A DNA stretch of 64,000 nt from Streptomyces sp. SAI-127 (GCF_029894425.1 NZ_JARXYJ010000001.1:2356001-2420000); one strand, 5' to 3'; counted from the first letter of the stretch, positions 8,866 through 18,591 are shown. A program made the numbers and translations. Notes: generated from the letters alone by a model not told the origin.

Positions 8866-9612
8866 TCAGTGCTTGAGGATCTTGGAGAGGAAGTCCCTGG
8901 CGCGCTCGCTGTCGGGGTTGGTGAAGAAGTCGTCGGGGGCTCGGTCCTCGACGATGCGGCCGTCGGCCATGAACACCACACGGTTGGCGGCCGAGCGTGC
9001 GAAGCCCATCTCGTGGGTGACGACGACCATGGTCATGCCCTCCTGGGCCAGTTGGCGCATGACCTCCAGCACCTCGTTGATCATCTCCGGGTCGAGGGCC
9101 GAGGTGGGCTCGTCGAAGAGCAGGGCCTTGGGCTCCATGGCGAGGGCACGGGCGATGGCCACGCGCTGTTGCTGGCCGCCGGAGAGCTGGGCCGGGTACT
9201 TGTCGGCCTGGTCGGCGAGGCCCACCCGGTCGAGGAGTTCGCGGGAGCGGCGGTCGGCCTGCTCCTTCTTGCGCCCCCGGACCTTGACCTGGGCCAGCGA
9301 GACGTTCTGCAGGACCGTCTTGTGGGCGAACAGATTGAAGGACTGGAAGACCATGCCGACCTCGGCGCGGAGCTTCGCGAGGGCCTTGCCCTCCTCGGGC
9401 AGCGGCTGCCCGTCGAGCGTGATGGAACCGGACTTGATGGTCTCCAGGCGGTTGATCGTCCTGCAGAGCGTGGACTTGCCCGACCCCGAAGGGCCGATGA
9501 CCACGACCACCTCCCCCTTGCCGACGGTGAGGTTGATGTCCTGCAGGACATGCAGCTCCCCGAAATACTTGTTGACGTCACGCAGTTCGATCAACGGATC
9601 GACGACGGCCAT
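8866..9612 (-). CDS. Polar amino-acid ABC transporter ATPase (GluA/GlnQ type)
   Basis: A 248-aa cytoplasmic ATPase that would energise import of glutamate or a similar amino acid. Walker A GPSGSGKST, signature LSGGQQQRVAIARAL, Walker B LLFDEPTSALDPE and the switch His (VTHEMGFA) are all intact. The usual partners (substrate-binding lipoprotein and two permeases) are absent: upstream is a DUF6278-type gene and downstream only a 34-codon ORF. It must therefore serve a transporter encoded elsewhere, or it is a remnant of a larger operon. Confidence 0.9.
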   Translation of the reverse strand: MAVVDPLIELRDVNKYFGELHVLQDINLTVGKGEVVVVIGPSGSGKSTLCRTINRLETIKSGSITLDGQPLPEEGKALAKLRAEVGMVFQSFNLFAHKTVLQNVSLAQVKVRGRKKEQADRRSRELLDRVGLADQADKYPAQLSGGQQQRVAIARALAMEPKALLFDEPTSALDPEMINEVLEVMRQLAQEGMTMVVVTHEMGFARSAANRVVFMADGRIVEDRAPDDFFTNPDSERARDFLSKILKH

Positions 9613-9739
9613 ACCCAGCCCTACTCACTTCTCAGCTGTGTCGTGGTTGCCGCAACTTATCGAGGCAAGATCGCGCTTGAGGAACGACACGCACTTTTCG
9701 GTCATAAGCCGTATTTACGCCGCGCTTACGGCCATGGTT

Positions 9740-10147
9740 TCACTCCTCGGCGACCTCCGCGTAGAGCTGGGACAGCTCGGGCACCCCGCTCGCGGCCCAC
9801 TCGTGTCCGGAGGCCACGACGTCGAACTCACGGCCGGACTCCAGCCGGATCACGGGCTGACCGTCCGAGCGCAGATCCCAGGCCGCTCCGGGGACGGTCC
9901 GCACGATGACCGTGCCCAGATAGAGCCCGGCGTCGTTGCCGAGCCAGAGCAGGATCTCCTCGTCGTCGCGCCAGCCCGGCACCAGCTGATCGAGCGCCTC
10001 CAACGAGGCCGCCGTGTCGTCCAGTCGGACACCCGAACGGGACGCGTGGGAGCGCAGGAGCTCGCACTCGGAGAGGAGTTCGGCGATGCCCTCGGGGTCG
10101 CGGGTGCCGGGCTTCTCACTCCGGCCGCCCAGAAAAGGGATCTTCAT
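9740..10147 (-). CDS. DUF6278-like small conserved protein
   Basis: A 135-aa soluble protein opening MKIPFLGGRSEKPG and rich in acidic residues. I recall it as a conserved actinomycete family (DUF6278) without known function; the family assignment is from memory of the pattern, not a search. It has no catalytic motif, signal peptide or membrane segment. It is separated by 127 bp from the ABC ATPase and 160 bp from exonuclease III, so it is probably transcribed alone. Confidence 0.65.
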   Translation of the reverse strand: MKIPFLGGRSEKPGTRDPEGIAELLSECELLRSHASRSGVRLDDTAASLEALDQLVPGWRDDEEILLWLGNDAGLYLGTVIVRTVPGAAWDLRSDGQPVIRLESGREFDVVASGHEWAASGVPELSQLYAEVAEE

Positions 10148-10307
10148 ACGTCCAGCGTGTCACTCACCCGGCCGCATGCACCACAGGCGCGCGGGCTGTC
10201 GTTTCCGGTCGGCTTCGCACCGAGTCCGCTCATGGCGCGTCGACGTGCCGCCGATGTCTCCTTGGCGCCTCTATGCGTCTTTCGTCCTCTGAACCCTGTC
10301 GCGAGGG

Positions 10308-11087
10308 CTAGACGTCCAGGTCCACGACCACCGGCGCATGATCGGACGCGCCCTTGCCCTTGCGCTCCTCACGGTCGACGTACGCGTCGGTGACGGCCTT
10401 CGCGAAGGGCTCGTTGCCGTACACCAGGTCGATGCGCATGCCGCGGTTCTTGGGGAAGCAGAGCTGGCGGTAGTCCCAGTAGGTGAACGGGTGGTCGTAC
10501 TTGAGTGGCCGCGGGACCACGTCCGACAGGCCCGCCTCGCGCAGGGAGGCGAGGGCCGCGCGCTCGGCCGGGGTGACGTGGGTGAGGCCCTCGAAGGCGG
10601 CCACGTCGTAGACGTCGTCGTCCGTCGGCGCCACGTTGTAGTCGCCCAGGACCGCGAAGGGGCGGCTGCCCGCGGCGTCACCCGCCACGGCGGCCCTGAG
10701 GGCCTCGAACCACTGGAGCTTGTAGGCGTAGTGCGGGTGGTCGACCTCGCGGCCGTTCGGCACGTAGACCGACCAGACGCGGACCGGGCCGCAGGTCGCG
10801 GAGAGGGCGCGGGGCTCCGGGGCGCCGTCGTAGCCCGGGTCGCCCGCCAGGCCCTTGACGACGTCCTCCAGGCCCACTCGGGAGATCACCGCCACGCCGT
10901 TCCACCGGCCGGTCGCGTGCACCGCCGCCTCGTAGCCCGCCTCGCGCAGCTGGTCGAACGGGAACTGCTCCTCGGCGATCTTGGCCTCCTGGAGGCACAG
11001 CACATCGGTGCCGGTGCTCTCCAGCCAGGCCAGCAGCCTCGGGAGGCGGGCGGTGATCGAGTTGACGTTCCAGGTCGCGATGCGCAT
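10308..11087 (-). CDS. xth: Exodeoxyribonuclease III (AP endonuclease)
   Basis: A 259-aa base-excision-repair enzyme with 3'-5' exonuclease and AP-endonuclease activity. Family motifs in order: MRIATWNVNSI, LQEAK (metal Glu), VYVPNG, GDYNVAP (Asp/Asn pair) and the terminal SDHAPV with the catalytic Asp-His. A GTG at 11117 is possible, but the ATG at 11087 begins exactly at the conserved N-terminus. It follows the MBL hydrolase gene by about 30 bp on the same strand and is probably cotranscribed. Confidence 0.95.
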   Translation of the reverse strand: MRIATWNVNSITARLPRLLAWLESTGTDVLCLQEAKIAEEQFPFDQLREAGYEAAVHATGRWNGVAVISRVGLEDVVKGLAGDPGYDGAPEPRALSATCGPVRVWSVYVPNGREVDHPHYAYKLQWFEALRAAVAGDAAGSRPFAVLGDYNVAPTDDDVYDVAAFEGLTHVTPAERAALASLREAGLSDVVPRPLKYDHPFTYWDYRQLCFPKNRGMRIDLVYGNEPFAKAVTDAYVDREERKGKGASDHAPVVVDLDV

Positions 11088-11117
11088 GCCGAACAACCTA
11101 CCGGGCGGCACTGACAC

Positions 11118-11753
11118 TCAGAGTGCCGTGCTCTCCCTCGGCTGCAGCCGCAGGTGCTCCGCCCCGCCGAGCGCGCCGATCTGGTTGTCGTAGACCGGGC
11201 GGGCGAGGTCCGTGAGAAGGGCGTCGTGGATGTCGTAGGCGCGCTGCGGCTTGACCTCACGGACGTAGTCGATGACCTCGGAGATCTTGCTCCAGGGGGC
11301 CATGACGGGCAGCATCAGCGTCTCGACGGCGTGGTCGGGGACGGTGAGGGCGTCACCGGGGTGGAAGATCCGGCCGCCGTCGACGAGGTAGCCGACGTTG
11401 GTGATGCGCGGGATGTCCGGGTGGATCACGGCGTGCAGTTCGCCGTGCACCTGGACGTCGAAGCCGGCGGCGGTGAAGGTGTCGCCGTGGCCGACGGTGT
11501 GCACGCGGCCCGGGAAGGCGGTCGAGATCTTCTCGGCGACCGACTTCAGCGTCCAGATCTCCGCGGCCGGGTTGGCGTCCAGGGCCGTCCGCAACCGCTC
11601 CTCGCTGAAGTGGTCAAGGTGTTCGTGCGTGACGAGGATCGCGTCCGCGCCGAGGGCGGCGTCCTCCTCGCTGAAGGCCCCGGGGTCGAGGACGAGCGTC
11701 TGTCCGTCCTTCTCGAGACGGACACAGGAGTGCGACATCTTCGTGAGCTTCAT
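11118..11753 (-). CDS. MBL-fold metal-dependent hydrolase
   Basis: A 211-aa cytoplasmic metallo-beta-lactamase-fold protein of the UlaG-like branch. The metal-binding motif HxHxDH is present as THEHLDHF at about residues 43-50, with later His residues in HPGD and the C-terminal DIHDAL. The family hydrolyses phosphoester or lactone bonds; the substrate cannot be inferred. It lies just upstream of xth and is probably the first gene of that pair. Confidence 0.88.
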   Translation of the reverse strand: MKLTKMSHSCVRLEKDGQTLVLDPGAFSEEDAALGADAILVTHEHLDHFSEERLRTALDANPAAEIWTLKSVAEKISTAFPGRVHTVGHGDTFTAAGFDVQVHGELHAVIHPDIPRITNVGYLVDGGRIFHPGDALTVPDHAVETLMLPVMAPWSKISEVIDYVREVKPQRAYDIHDALLTDLARPVYDNQIGALGGAEHLRLQPRESTAL

Positions 11754-11786
11754 GGGTCCATCCTGCCCCTGGGCGAAGCGCCCGGC

Positions 11787-13094
11787 TCACTCGGTGGGGG
11801 TGGTCTCCTCGCGGATCACCTGCTGGGCCACCTTGAACGCGCTGTTGGCCGCCGGGACACCGCAGTACACGGCCGCCTGGAGGAGCACCTCCTTGATCTC
11901 GGACGGGGTGAGGCCGTTGCGCAGGGCGGCCCGGGTGTGGAAGGCGAGCTCGTCCAGATGTCCGCCCGCGACCAGCGCGGTGAGGGTGACGCAGCTGCGC
12001 GAGCGGCGGTCGAGGCCGGGCCGGTCCCAGATCTCGCCCCAGGCGTAGCGGGTGATGAACTCCTGGAAGTCACCGGAGAACTCGTCGGCCTGAGCGAGCG
12101 CCCGGTCCACGTGCGCGTCGCCGAGTACCTCACGGCGCACCTTGATGCCGGCGTCGTACGGGTCGGGACGGGTCCCCGACTGGGGGGCGGGGGCGGCCGG
12201 GGCGATCTCGGCGATCGCCACCGGTTGCGGCGGCGCGGCCGTCAGGACCGCCTGGAGCGGGGTCGCGGGGATCGCGGTCTGGCCGGTGGCCGAGTCGAAG
12301 GCGGGCTGCCAGGCGGTGGAGAAGTGTCTGACCAGCAGGTCGGTGACGGCCGCGGGCTGCTCGACCGGCACCAGGTGGGAGGCGCCGGGCACGACGGCGA
12401 GCCGGGCGTCCGGAATGCCCGCGACCAGGGTGCGGGCCTCGGCGGGGCCGGTGACCTGGTCGTCGGAGCCGACGAGGACGAGGGTCGGCACACCGACCCT
12501 CGCGAGGTCGGCCCGCACGTCGAACGCGGCGAGCGCCTCGCAGGCCGCGATGTAGCAGCCCGGGTCGGTGGTGCGCACCATCTGCACGGCCCACTCGGTG
12601 ATCGCGGGCTGGGCGGCGGCGAAGCCGGAGGTGAACCAGCGCTCGGGCGATGTGCGGGCGATGGGATCGAGCCCGTTCGTCCGTACGATCACCCCGCGCT
12701 GGCGGAACTCGTCGGCCGTGCCGAAGCGGGGCGAGGCGGCGATCAGCGCGAGTGAGGCGAGCCGCTCCGGGTGGCGCAGCGCCAGCTCCATGCCGACCGC
12801 GCCGCCCAGCGCGCAGCCCGCGTAGCCGAAGCGCTGGATGCCGAACTGGTCGAGCGTGGCGAGCAGCCGGTCGGTGAGATCGCGGACCGAGCCCGCCGGG
12901 TAGGCGGGCGCGCCGCCGTGCCCCGGCAGGTCGAACCGGAAGATGCGCCACTGCTTGACCAGCTCCGGGACCTGGCGGTCCCACATGTGCCACGTGGTCC
13001 CGAGCGACGGGCCCAGGATGAGGACGGGGGCGTCTTCCGGGCCGTCGAAGCGGTACTGGAGGGCGGGGGTCTTCGTCTCACTCACGGCCCCCAC
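11787..13094 (-). CDS. PcaD-PcaC (PcaL-like) fusion with degenerate lactonase nucleophile
   Basis: A 435-aa fusion. Residues 1-270 form an alpha/beta hydrolase of the 3-oxoadipate enol-lactonase type; residues about 310-432 form a complete 4-carboxymuconolactone decarboxylase domain ending in NSAFKVAQQVIREE. The nucleophile elbow, normally G-x-S-x-G, reads GCALGG, so Ser is replaced by Ala95 (codon 12810-12812) next to Cys94, while the acid (VGSDDQV) and His (GASHLVP) remain. No other pca gene is nearby, unlike true PcaL. GTG at 13094 or 13085 could be the start. The role may be a relative of protocatechuate catabolism rather than that pathway itself. Confidence 0.82.
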   Translation of the reverse strand: MGAVSETKTPALQYRFDGPEDAPVLILGPSLGTTWHMWDRQVPELVKQWRIFRFDLPGHGGAPAYPAGSVRDLTDRLLATLDQFGIQRFGYAGCALGGAVGMELALRHPERLASLALIAASPRFGTADEFRQRGVIVRTNGLDPIARTSPERWFTSGFAAAQPAITEWAVQMVRTTDPGCYIAACEALAAFDVRADLARVGVPTLVLVGSDDQVTGPAEARTLVAGIPDARLAVVPGASHLVPVEQPAAVTDLLVRHFSTAWQPAFDSATGQTAIPATPLQAVLTAAPPQPVAIAEIAPAAPAPQSGTRPDPYDAGIKVRREVLGDAHVDRALAQADEFSGDFQEFITRYAWGEIWDRPGLDRRSRSCVTLTALVAGGHLDELAFHTRAALRNGLTPSEIKEVLLQAAVYCGVPAANSAFKVAQQVIREETTPTE

Positions 13095-13317
13095 GCTAAC
13101 CGCCTTTTCTTACGTTTCGGACCCTGGGCCCCCGCTCCTCACACGTGGCTCCCGAACATCACCGCCGCACTCTCACACGGCCTTCACCCGGTGCCGGGAT
13201 GCGGCGTCCGAGAGACGGCTCGGGGCCCGTGGGGGTCGAGGCAATGCCCTCACCCGCCGCGTCGAACTCGCCCGAGGAGGCTCCTGCCACGTGCGACAGC
13301 GGTCAGCTTCGGGCGGT

Positions 13318-15642
13318 TCAGAGGTCGGTCGGTGTGCCCAGGCCCGTGAGGGCGCCTACCGGGTCCAGGTCGGGGGTGCCGCGGGGCCACCAGTCGTCGC
13401 GGCCCGGTTCGGACTCGTAGGCGTACCACAGGCCGTCGCGGCCGAGGCGGAGTTGGATGTGGCCGCGGGGATGGGTGAGGTGATTGTGCCAGGGGCGGAA
13501 GGCGGGGAGGTCGGCGGCGAGGAGGAGGGGCCGCGCGCGGTCGAAGCGGCCGGCCGGTGGGTCCCAGGGTTCTTCGAGGACGGCGAGTCCTTCGATCCCG
13601 CCCTGTCTCCAGGCGGCGACCGCGCGGGCCAGATCGGCCGGGGTGCGGTCGGTGGCGGCGGCGAGGGAGGCGTAGAGAGCTCGGGTGCCGGCGGTGAGGC
13701 CGGAACCGGGGCGGGCGGCGGCGAGGCGTACCGCGTCCTGCCACAGGGTGAGTTCACCCACCGGGTCGCGACCGGTGCCGAGCAGAGCGTGGGCGCGGGC
13801 GGCGGCGTCGGTGGCCAGCTGGTCCAGGGCGAAGGGGTCGGGGCCGCCCGGGGACGCGGGGTAGGCCGGGGGCTGCTCGGGGTGCGCGGGGGCGGGCAAC
13901 GGCGCCGGAAGCGGCGGGAGTCGGCGAGGCGCGAGGGCTTCACTGGCCCGTACGCCGGGCAGGGGCGCCGGTTCCTGTTCCTGTGCGGCACGGGCCGCGC
14001 GGGCGGCGCTGAGGCGGGACAGGGCGTCCAGCAGCTCCCGTTCGCCCCGGCCGCGCAGCAGGAGCAGGACGAAGGGATCGGCGTCGAGCAGGCGTGCCGT
14101 CTGGTAGCAGAGGGCGGCGGCGTGCTTGCAGGGGTGACCGCGGTCGGGGCAGCTGCATTGCGGTTCGAGATCGCCCGGGCCCGGGAGCAACGGCACTCCG
14201 CACTCGGCCAGCGCCTGAGGCATCTCCTTGTCGAGGAGTGCGGCGATGTGTCCGGTCCGGTCGGCGGCGAGGTCCAGGAACCGGTCCCAGTCGGCTTCGC
14301 CGAGCGTCCGCAACCGCACCTGCACGCGGTACGGCCGGGGGCGGCTCCCCTGCACATAGGCGAGCACCAGCCCCGGCGTCACGGTGATCGCGTCCACATG
14401 CCCCTGCTCGGCATAACTCCGGCCCCGCGCAAGCCGCTTGGCGTCCAGCGCGCCCTCCTCCAGCGCGGAGACCCAGGCGTTGCCCCACCAGGTGGCGGCG
14501 AACCGGGCGTCCTCGTCGGTCCGGGGCGCAAAGGCGGGGAAGGTGCGACGCAGGTCGTTGTCCCGGTTGGGGGCGGCCATGGAGTGGGGGCGGTGTGCGG
14601 AGGCAGGGGTGGGTGCGGGTGCGGCTGCCGGGTGGAGCCGGTTCTCGTCGGCGCCGGTGTCCGTGAAGGCGTCGCCGGGCGGATACGACGGAGCCGGGCC
14701 GACTCGGTCGCCGGTGCTCGGAGAGCTGTCGTCGGCAGCGGGTGGCCGTGGAACGGAACTCCCCTCCCGCATACCGTCGTTGTCCTCGGGCTCCTCCCCC
14801 GGCAGGGCCGCGTCGTCGGGCATCCGGAACGCGTCGGCCAGTAGCTCCCGTACATCACGCGCCCGGGCAGCGGCGGCCGGCCGCGGTGCGGGGCTTCGGT
14901 CCCGGGATGCTGACGGGGCGGTGCGACGTGACCGACCCGCGAGTGCGGCCTCGGCGGCCGCTGCGGCCGCCCGCCGCTTGCGTGCCGCACGCAGCGCTTC
15001 CCGGGCGGCATCCGCAGGGCGCGCCTCGGGACCCCCGGGCGCGGCGTCGTGGCCGGCCGGGGCGGGCGGAGCCGGCTCGGCGACTCGATGCATTTCCCCA
15101 GCCGGGGGGCCGGCGGAAGCCTCGGAGGGGGCGCCCGCGTCACGTTGACCTGTGTCGACGTCCGCATCCGCACTCGGGGCACGCCGGGCCGCGACGGCTC
15201 CCCGTAGGGCCGCGCGGGCCGCGTCACCTGGCCGAGACTCGGGCGGGACCGGGTCGGGCACGGCGTTTCCGGGCGCCGCGAGCGCCGGGTCCTGGCCGCC
15301 ATGCGTCCCGGGCTCATCGGCATCTGCGTTCGCCCGGTGAGTCGCGCTCTCGGCCGCCGAGCGGTTCGCCCCCTCGGCCACGGGGCCGTCGGCGTCCTTC
15401 GCCGTAGGCCCGCCGGCCCCCTCGCCCGCAAGGCCCCCCGCACCCCGCGCCGCCGAACTACCGACAGCCTCGACAGCCAGGCCCCCCGTCCCCTGCGCCG
15501 ATGAGCTGCCCGTCTCCTGCGCGTCAACGCCGTCCGCCCCGGTGGCCGTCTGCCCGCCCGCGTCCTCCGTCCCCTCCCGGGTCGCCCGCTCCCGTGCCGC
15601 CCGCAGGGCACGGCGGGCCTCGTCGGCGGGGCCGGGGGTCAT
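13318..15642 (-). CDS. SWIM zinc-finger protein with long low-complexity N-terminus
   Basis: A 774-aa partner of the SNF2 helicase. The conserved part starts near residue 355 (MAAPNRDNDLRRTFPAF) and holds WWGNAW and the SWIM finger C-S-C-PDRGHP-C-K-H at residues 496-507, then a helical C-terminal region. The first 350 residues are Ala/Gly/Pro/Asp-rich, with three copies of a helix (EARRALRAAR-like) at about 8, 140 and 211. The ATG at 15642 overlaps the helicase stop (ATGA), showing translational coupling. Many family members begin near residue 355, so an internal start is an alternative. SWIM fingers bind DNA or protein. Confidence 0.88.
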   Translation of the reverse strand: MTPGPADEARRALRAARERATREGTEDAGGQTATGADGVDAQETGSSSAQGTGGLAVEAVGSSAARGAGGLAGEGAGGPTAKDADGPVAEGANRSAAESATHRANADADEPGTHGGQDPALAAPGNAVPDPVPPESRPGDAARAALRGAVAARRAPSADADVDTGQRDAGAPSEASAGPPAGEMHRVAEPAPPAPAGHDAAPGGPEARPADAAREALRAARKRRAAAAAAEAALAGRSRRTAPSASRDRSPAPRPAAAARARDVRELLADAFRMPDDAALPGEEPEDNDGMREGSSVPRPPAADDSSPSTGDRVGPAPSYPPGDAFTDTGADENRLHPAAAPAPTPASAHRPHSMAAPNRDNDLRRTFPAFAPRTDEDARFAATWWGNAWVSALEEGALDAKRLARGRSYAEQGHVDAITVTPGLVLAYVQGSRPRPYRVQVRLRTLGEADWDRFLDLAADRTGHIAALLDKEMPQALAECGVPLLPGPGDLEPQCSCPDRGHPCKHAAALCYQTARLLDADPFVLLLLRGRGERELLDALSRLSAARAARAAQEQEPAPLPGVRASEALAPRRLPPLPAPLPAPAHPEQPPAYPASPGGPDPFALDQLATDAAARAHALLGTGRDPVGELTLWQDAVRLAAARPGSGLTAGTRALYASLAAATDRTPADLARAVAAWRQGGIEGLAVLEEPWDPPAGRFDRARPLLLAADLPAFRPWHNHLTHPRGHIQLRLGRDGLWYAYESEPGRDDWWPRGTPDLDPVGALTGLGTPTDL

Positions 15643-18506
15643 GACGGCCTCCGGAGGGAGACCAGGTCGGACAGGTCGCGGTCGGTGAGTTCCGTGAGGG
15701 CGGACTCGCCGGAGCCGAGGATCGCGTCGGCGAGGGCGCGCTTGGACTCGAGCATCTCGGCGATGCGGTCCTCCACGGTGCCCTCGGTGATGAGGCGGTG
15801 GACCTGGACGGGCTGGGTCTGGCCGATGCGGTACGCGCGGTCGGTGGCCTGTTCCTCGACGGCCGGGTTCCACCAGCGGTCGAAGTGCACGACATGGCCC
15901 GCGCGGGTGAGATTGAGGCCGGTGCCCGCCGCCCGCAACGACAGGACGAGGACCGGAATCGCACCGCTCTGGAAGCGGTCCACCATGCGCTCACGCTCCG
16001 GCACCGGCGTACCGCCGTGCAGCAGGTCCACCGGGACCGCACGGGCGGCGAGGTGGGCGGTGATCAGACGGGCCATCCCCACGTACTGCGTGAAGACGAG
16101 CGCGGAGCCGTCCTCGGCCAGCAGGGTGTCCAACAGCTCGTCCAGCAGGGCCAGTTTGCCCGAGCGGGCGACCAGCCGCTCGCCGGCCGTCGCCGGGACC
16201 TCCTCCTTCAGATACAGCGCGGGGTGGTCGCAGATCTGCTTCAGCGCCCCCAGCAACTTCAGCACCAGGCCCCTGCGCGCGATGCCCTCAGCCGTCTCGA
16301 TCGCCAGCATCGACTCGCGCACCACCGCCTCGTACAGCGAGGCCTGTTCGCGTGTGAGGGGGACCGGATGGTCCGTCTCCGTCTTGGGCGGCAGCTCGGG
16401 GACGATGCCGGGGTCGGACTTCTTGCGGCGCAGGAGGAAGGGCCGCACCAGCCTCGCCAGCCTGGTCACCGCCTCCTCGTCCTCGCCGTTCTCCACCGCG
16501 CGCGCGTGCCGGGCGCGGAAGGACTTCAGAGGGCCGAGGAGTCCGGGGGTCGTCCAGTCGAGCAGCGCCCACAGTTCGGAGAGGTTGTTCTCGACCGGCG
16601 TGCCGGTCAGGGCCACGCGCGCGGGCGACGGGATCGTGCGCAGGGCCTTCGCGGTCGCCGAGTACGGGTTCTTCACGTGCTGGGCCTCGTCCGCCACGAC
16701 CATGCCCCAGCGCTGCTCGGCCAGCCTCGCCGCCGCCGCCCGCATGGTGCCGTACGTGGTGAGGACGAAGCCGCCGTCGAGGTCGTCCAGGCTGCGGTCC
16801 GTGCCGTGGAACCGGCGGACCGGGACGCCGGGTGCGAACCGGGTGATCTCCCGCTGCCAGTTGCCCAGGAGCGAGGCCGGGCAGACGACGAGGGTCGGCT
16901 CGCGGCGCGCCCGGCGCAGGTGCAGGGCGATGACGGTGATCGTCTTGCCGAGTCCCATGTCGTCGGCGAGACAGCCGCCGAGGCCCAGCGAGGTCATGAG
17001 GTCCAGCCAGGCCAGGCCGCGGAGTTGGTAGTCGCGGAGGGTGGCGTGCAGGCCCGGAGGTGGTTCGGCGGGGTGGACGCCGGTCGTCAGGCGGTCGCGC
17101 AGGGCGGCGAGCGTGCCGACCGGGACCGCCTCCACCGTCTCGCCGTCGACCTCGGCGCTGCCGCTGAGGGCGACGGAGAGCGCGTCGACCGGGTCGAGCA
17201 GGCCCAGTTCACGCTTGCGCGCCTTGCGCACGAGGGCGGGGTCCACCAGCACCCACTGGTCCCTGAGGCGTACGACGGGGCGGTGGGCCTCGGCCAGCGC
17301 GTCCATCTCGGCCTCGCTGAGCGGGTCGCCGCCGAGCGCCAACTGCCAGCGGAACTGAAGGAGTTCCTCGCTCTCGAAGAATCCGGTGCCGTCGGTCGCC
17401 GAGCCCGGCGCGGGTCGTACCACCGCCGCCGCGGTGAGGTCCTGCGCGAGGTCCCGCGGCCAGTGCACCGCGACCCCGGCAGCCGCGAGCCGGGACGCCG
17501 CAACGCCGAGAAGGTCACCCAACTCCTCGTCGGACAGGGCCAGTACATCGGGTACGTCCTGCTCCGAGAGCCGGTCCAGGGGCGGCCACACCCGGGCGGC
17601 GCGCCGCACCGCGAGGGCCGCGTCGACGCGTGCGCGTGGTCCGAAGACGGCGTCGGCGTCCCCCGCCCACAGGGCTGCCGCGTCGGCCACGAGGGTCGGG
17701 TCGGCGAGGCTGTGCACCTGGACGATCGCGGCGCCCGCGCTGCGCGCACCGTCGGCGTCGGCGTTGAACAGGTTGTACGCCGACAGGTCCAGGCGGAGCG
17801 AGATCCGCACTCCCGCGTCCATCCCGGCGGCGACCTCCGCGGCCCAGTCGTGGGCATGCGGCAGCCGCTGCGGGGCCCGGGCCGCGAAGGGCTTGCCGGA
17901 GGCGTGCGGTGCGGCGGGGGTGCGGGGCAGGGTGTCGGCGACCGCGTCCAGGAAGGAGCGCATCAGTGCTTCCGGTTCCGGCAGCCGGAGCGGGCCGGGG
18001 CCGGGCAGCGGGACCGCGTGGCCCTCGTGGGGCAGGGCGGCCGCGACGGCGCGGAGGTGGGCGATGTCGTCCGGGTCCAGCGGCCCGGCCCGCCAGGCGT
18101 CGTGGCCGGTGGCGGTGAGTCCGGGCAGCAGGCGGCCGCGGGCGGTCAGCCGCAGCGCGTGCAGGGCGGCCGCGCCCCAGCAGGCCGTGGCGGGATGGGC
18201 GGCGGGATCGCGCCGGGCCCGGACAAGGAGCGGCAGGGCCGCGCCGACCGGGAGCGAGAGGGCGGGGGCGGTGTGACGTCGGACTCCGGCTCCGTGCGGT
18301 CGTACGACAGTGAGCTCGGTGTGCTCGAGCGGCGCGGCGTCGGCCTCGGGGCTCGCGGCCGGCAGCGGCGCGCCCTCGGGATCCCAGAAGGCGATCCGCC
18401 CCTCACGGGGAAGTGGTGCGGGCAGGAAGACGGCTGCGAGCCGGACGGTAACGGCCGCCCCCTGCGGCTCGCCCGTGCGCTCGGCCACCACGGCACTGTC
18501 GCTCAT
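15639..18506 (-). CDS. SNF2-family DEAD/DEAH-box ATPase
   Basis: A 955-aa bacterial SNF2 translocase. The N-terminal SNF2-associated domain is followed by a RecA-like core: Walker A MGLGKT (in CLADDMGLGKTITV), DEAQ box VVADEAQHVKN, motif III LTGTPVENN, then the helicase C-terminal domain with HGGTPVPERE and the arginine-finger motif DRAYRIGQTQ. The function is probably DNA translocation or remodelling in repair. A GTG at 18518 is possible; the ATG at 18506 has GGGAGG upstream. It overlaps the SWIM gene by 4 bp, a conserved actinomycete pairing. Confidence 0.93.
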   Translation of the reverse strand: MSDSAVVAERTGEPQGAAVTVRLAAVFLPAPLPREGRIAFWDPEGAPLPAASPEADAAPLEHTELTVVRPHGAGVRRHTAPALSLPVGAALPLLVRARRDPAAHPATACWGAAALHALRLTARGRLLPGLTATGHDAWRAGPLDPDDIAHLRAVAAALPHEGHAVPLPGPGPLRLPEPEALMRSFLDAVADTLPRTPAAPHASGKPFAARAPQRLPHAHDWAAEVAAGMDAGVRISLRLDLSAYNLFNADADGARSAGAAIVQVHSLADPTLVADAAALWAGDADAVFGPRARVDAALAVRRAARVWPPLDRLSEQDVPDVLALSDEELGDLLGVAASRLAAAGVAVHWPRDLAQDLTAAAVVRPAPGSATDGTGFFESEELLQFRWQLALGGDPLSEAEMDALAEAHRPVVRLRDQWVLVDPALVRKARKRELGLLDPVDALSVALSGSAEVDGETVEAVPVGTLAALRDRLTTGVHPAEPPPGLHATLRDYQLRGLAWLDLMTSLGLGGCLADDMGLGKTITVIALHLRRARREPTLVVCPASLLGNWQREITRFAPGVPVRRFHGTDRSLDDLDGGFVLTTYGTMRAAAARLAEQRWGMVVADEAQHVKNPYSATAKALRTIPSPARVALTGTPVENNLSELWALLDWTTPGLLGPLKSFRARHARAVENGEDEEAVTRLARLVRPFLLRRKKSDPGIVPELPPKTETDHPVPLTREQASLYEAVVRESMLAIETAEGIARRGLVLKLLGALKQICDHPALYLKEEVPATAGERLVARSGKLALLDELLDTLLAEDGSALVFTQYVGMARLITAHLAARAVPVDLLHGGTPVPERERMVDRFQSGAIPVLVLSLRAAGTGLNLTRAGHVVHFDRWWNPAVEEQATDRAYRIGQTQPVQVHRLITEGTVEDRIAEMLESKRALADAILGSGESALTELTDRDLSDLVSLRRPS

Positions 18507-18591
18507 ACGCCCTGTCACCTCCCGCCCGCATGTCGGATCACTCGTCTTCGACTCTACGGGCGGGGTCTGACAATCGGCTCCGGCGACCGGG

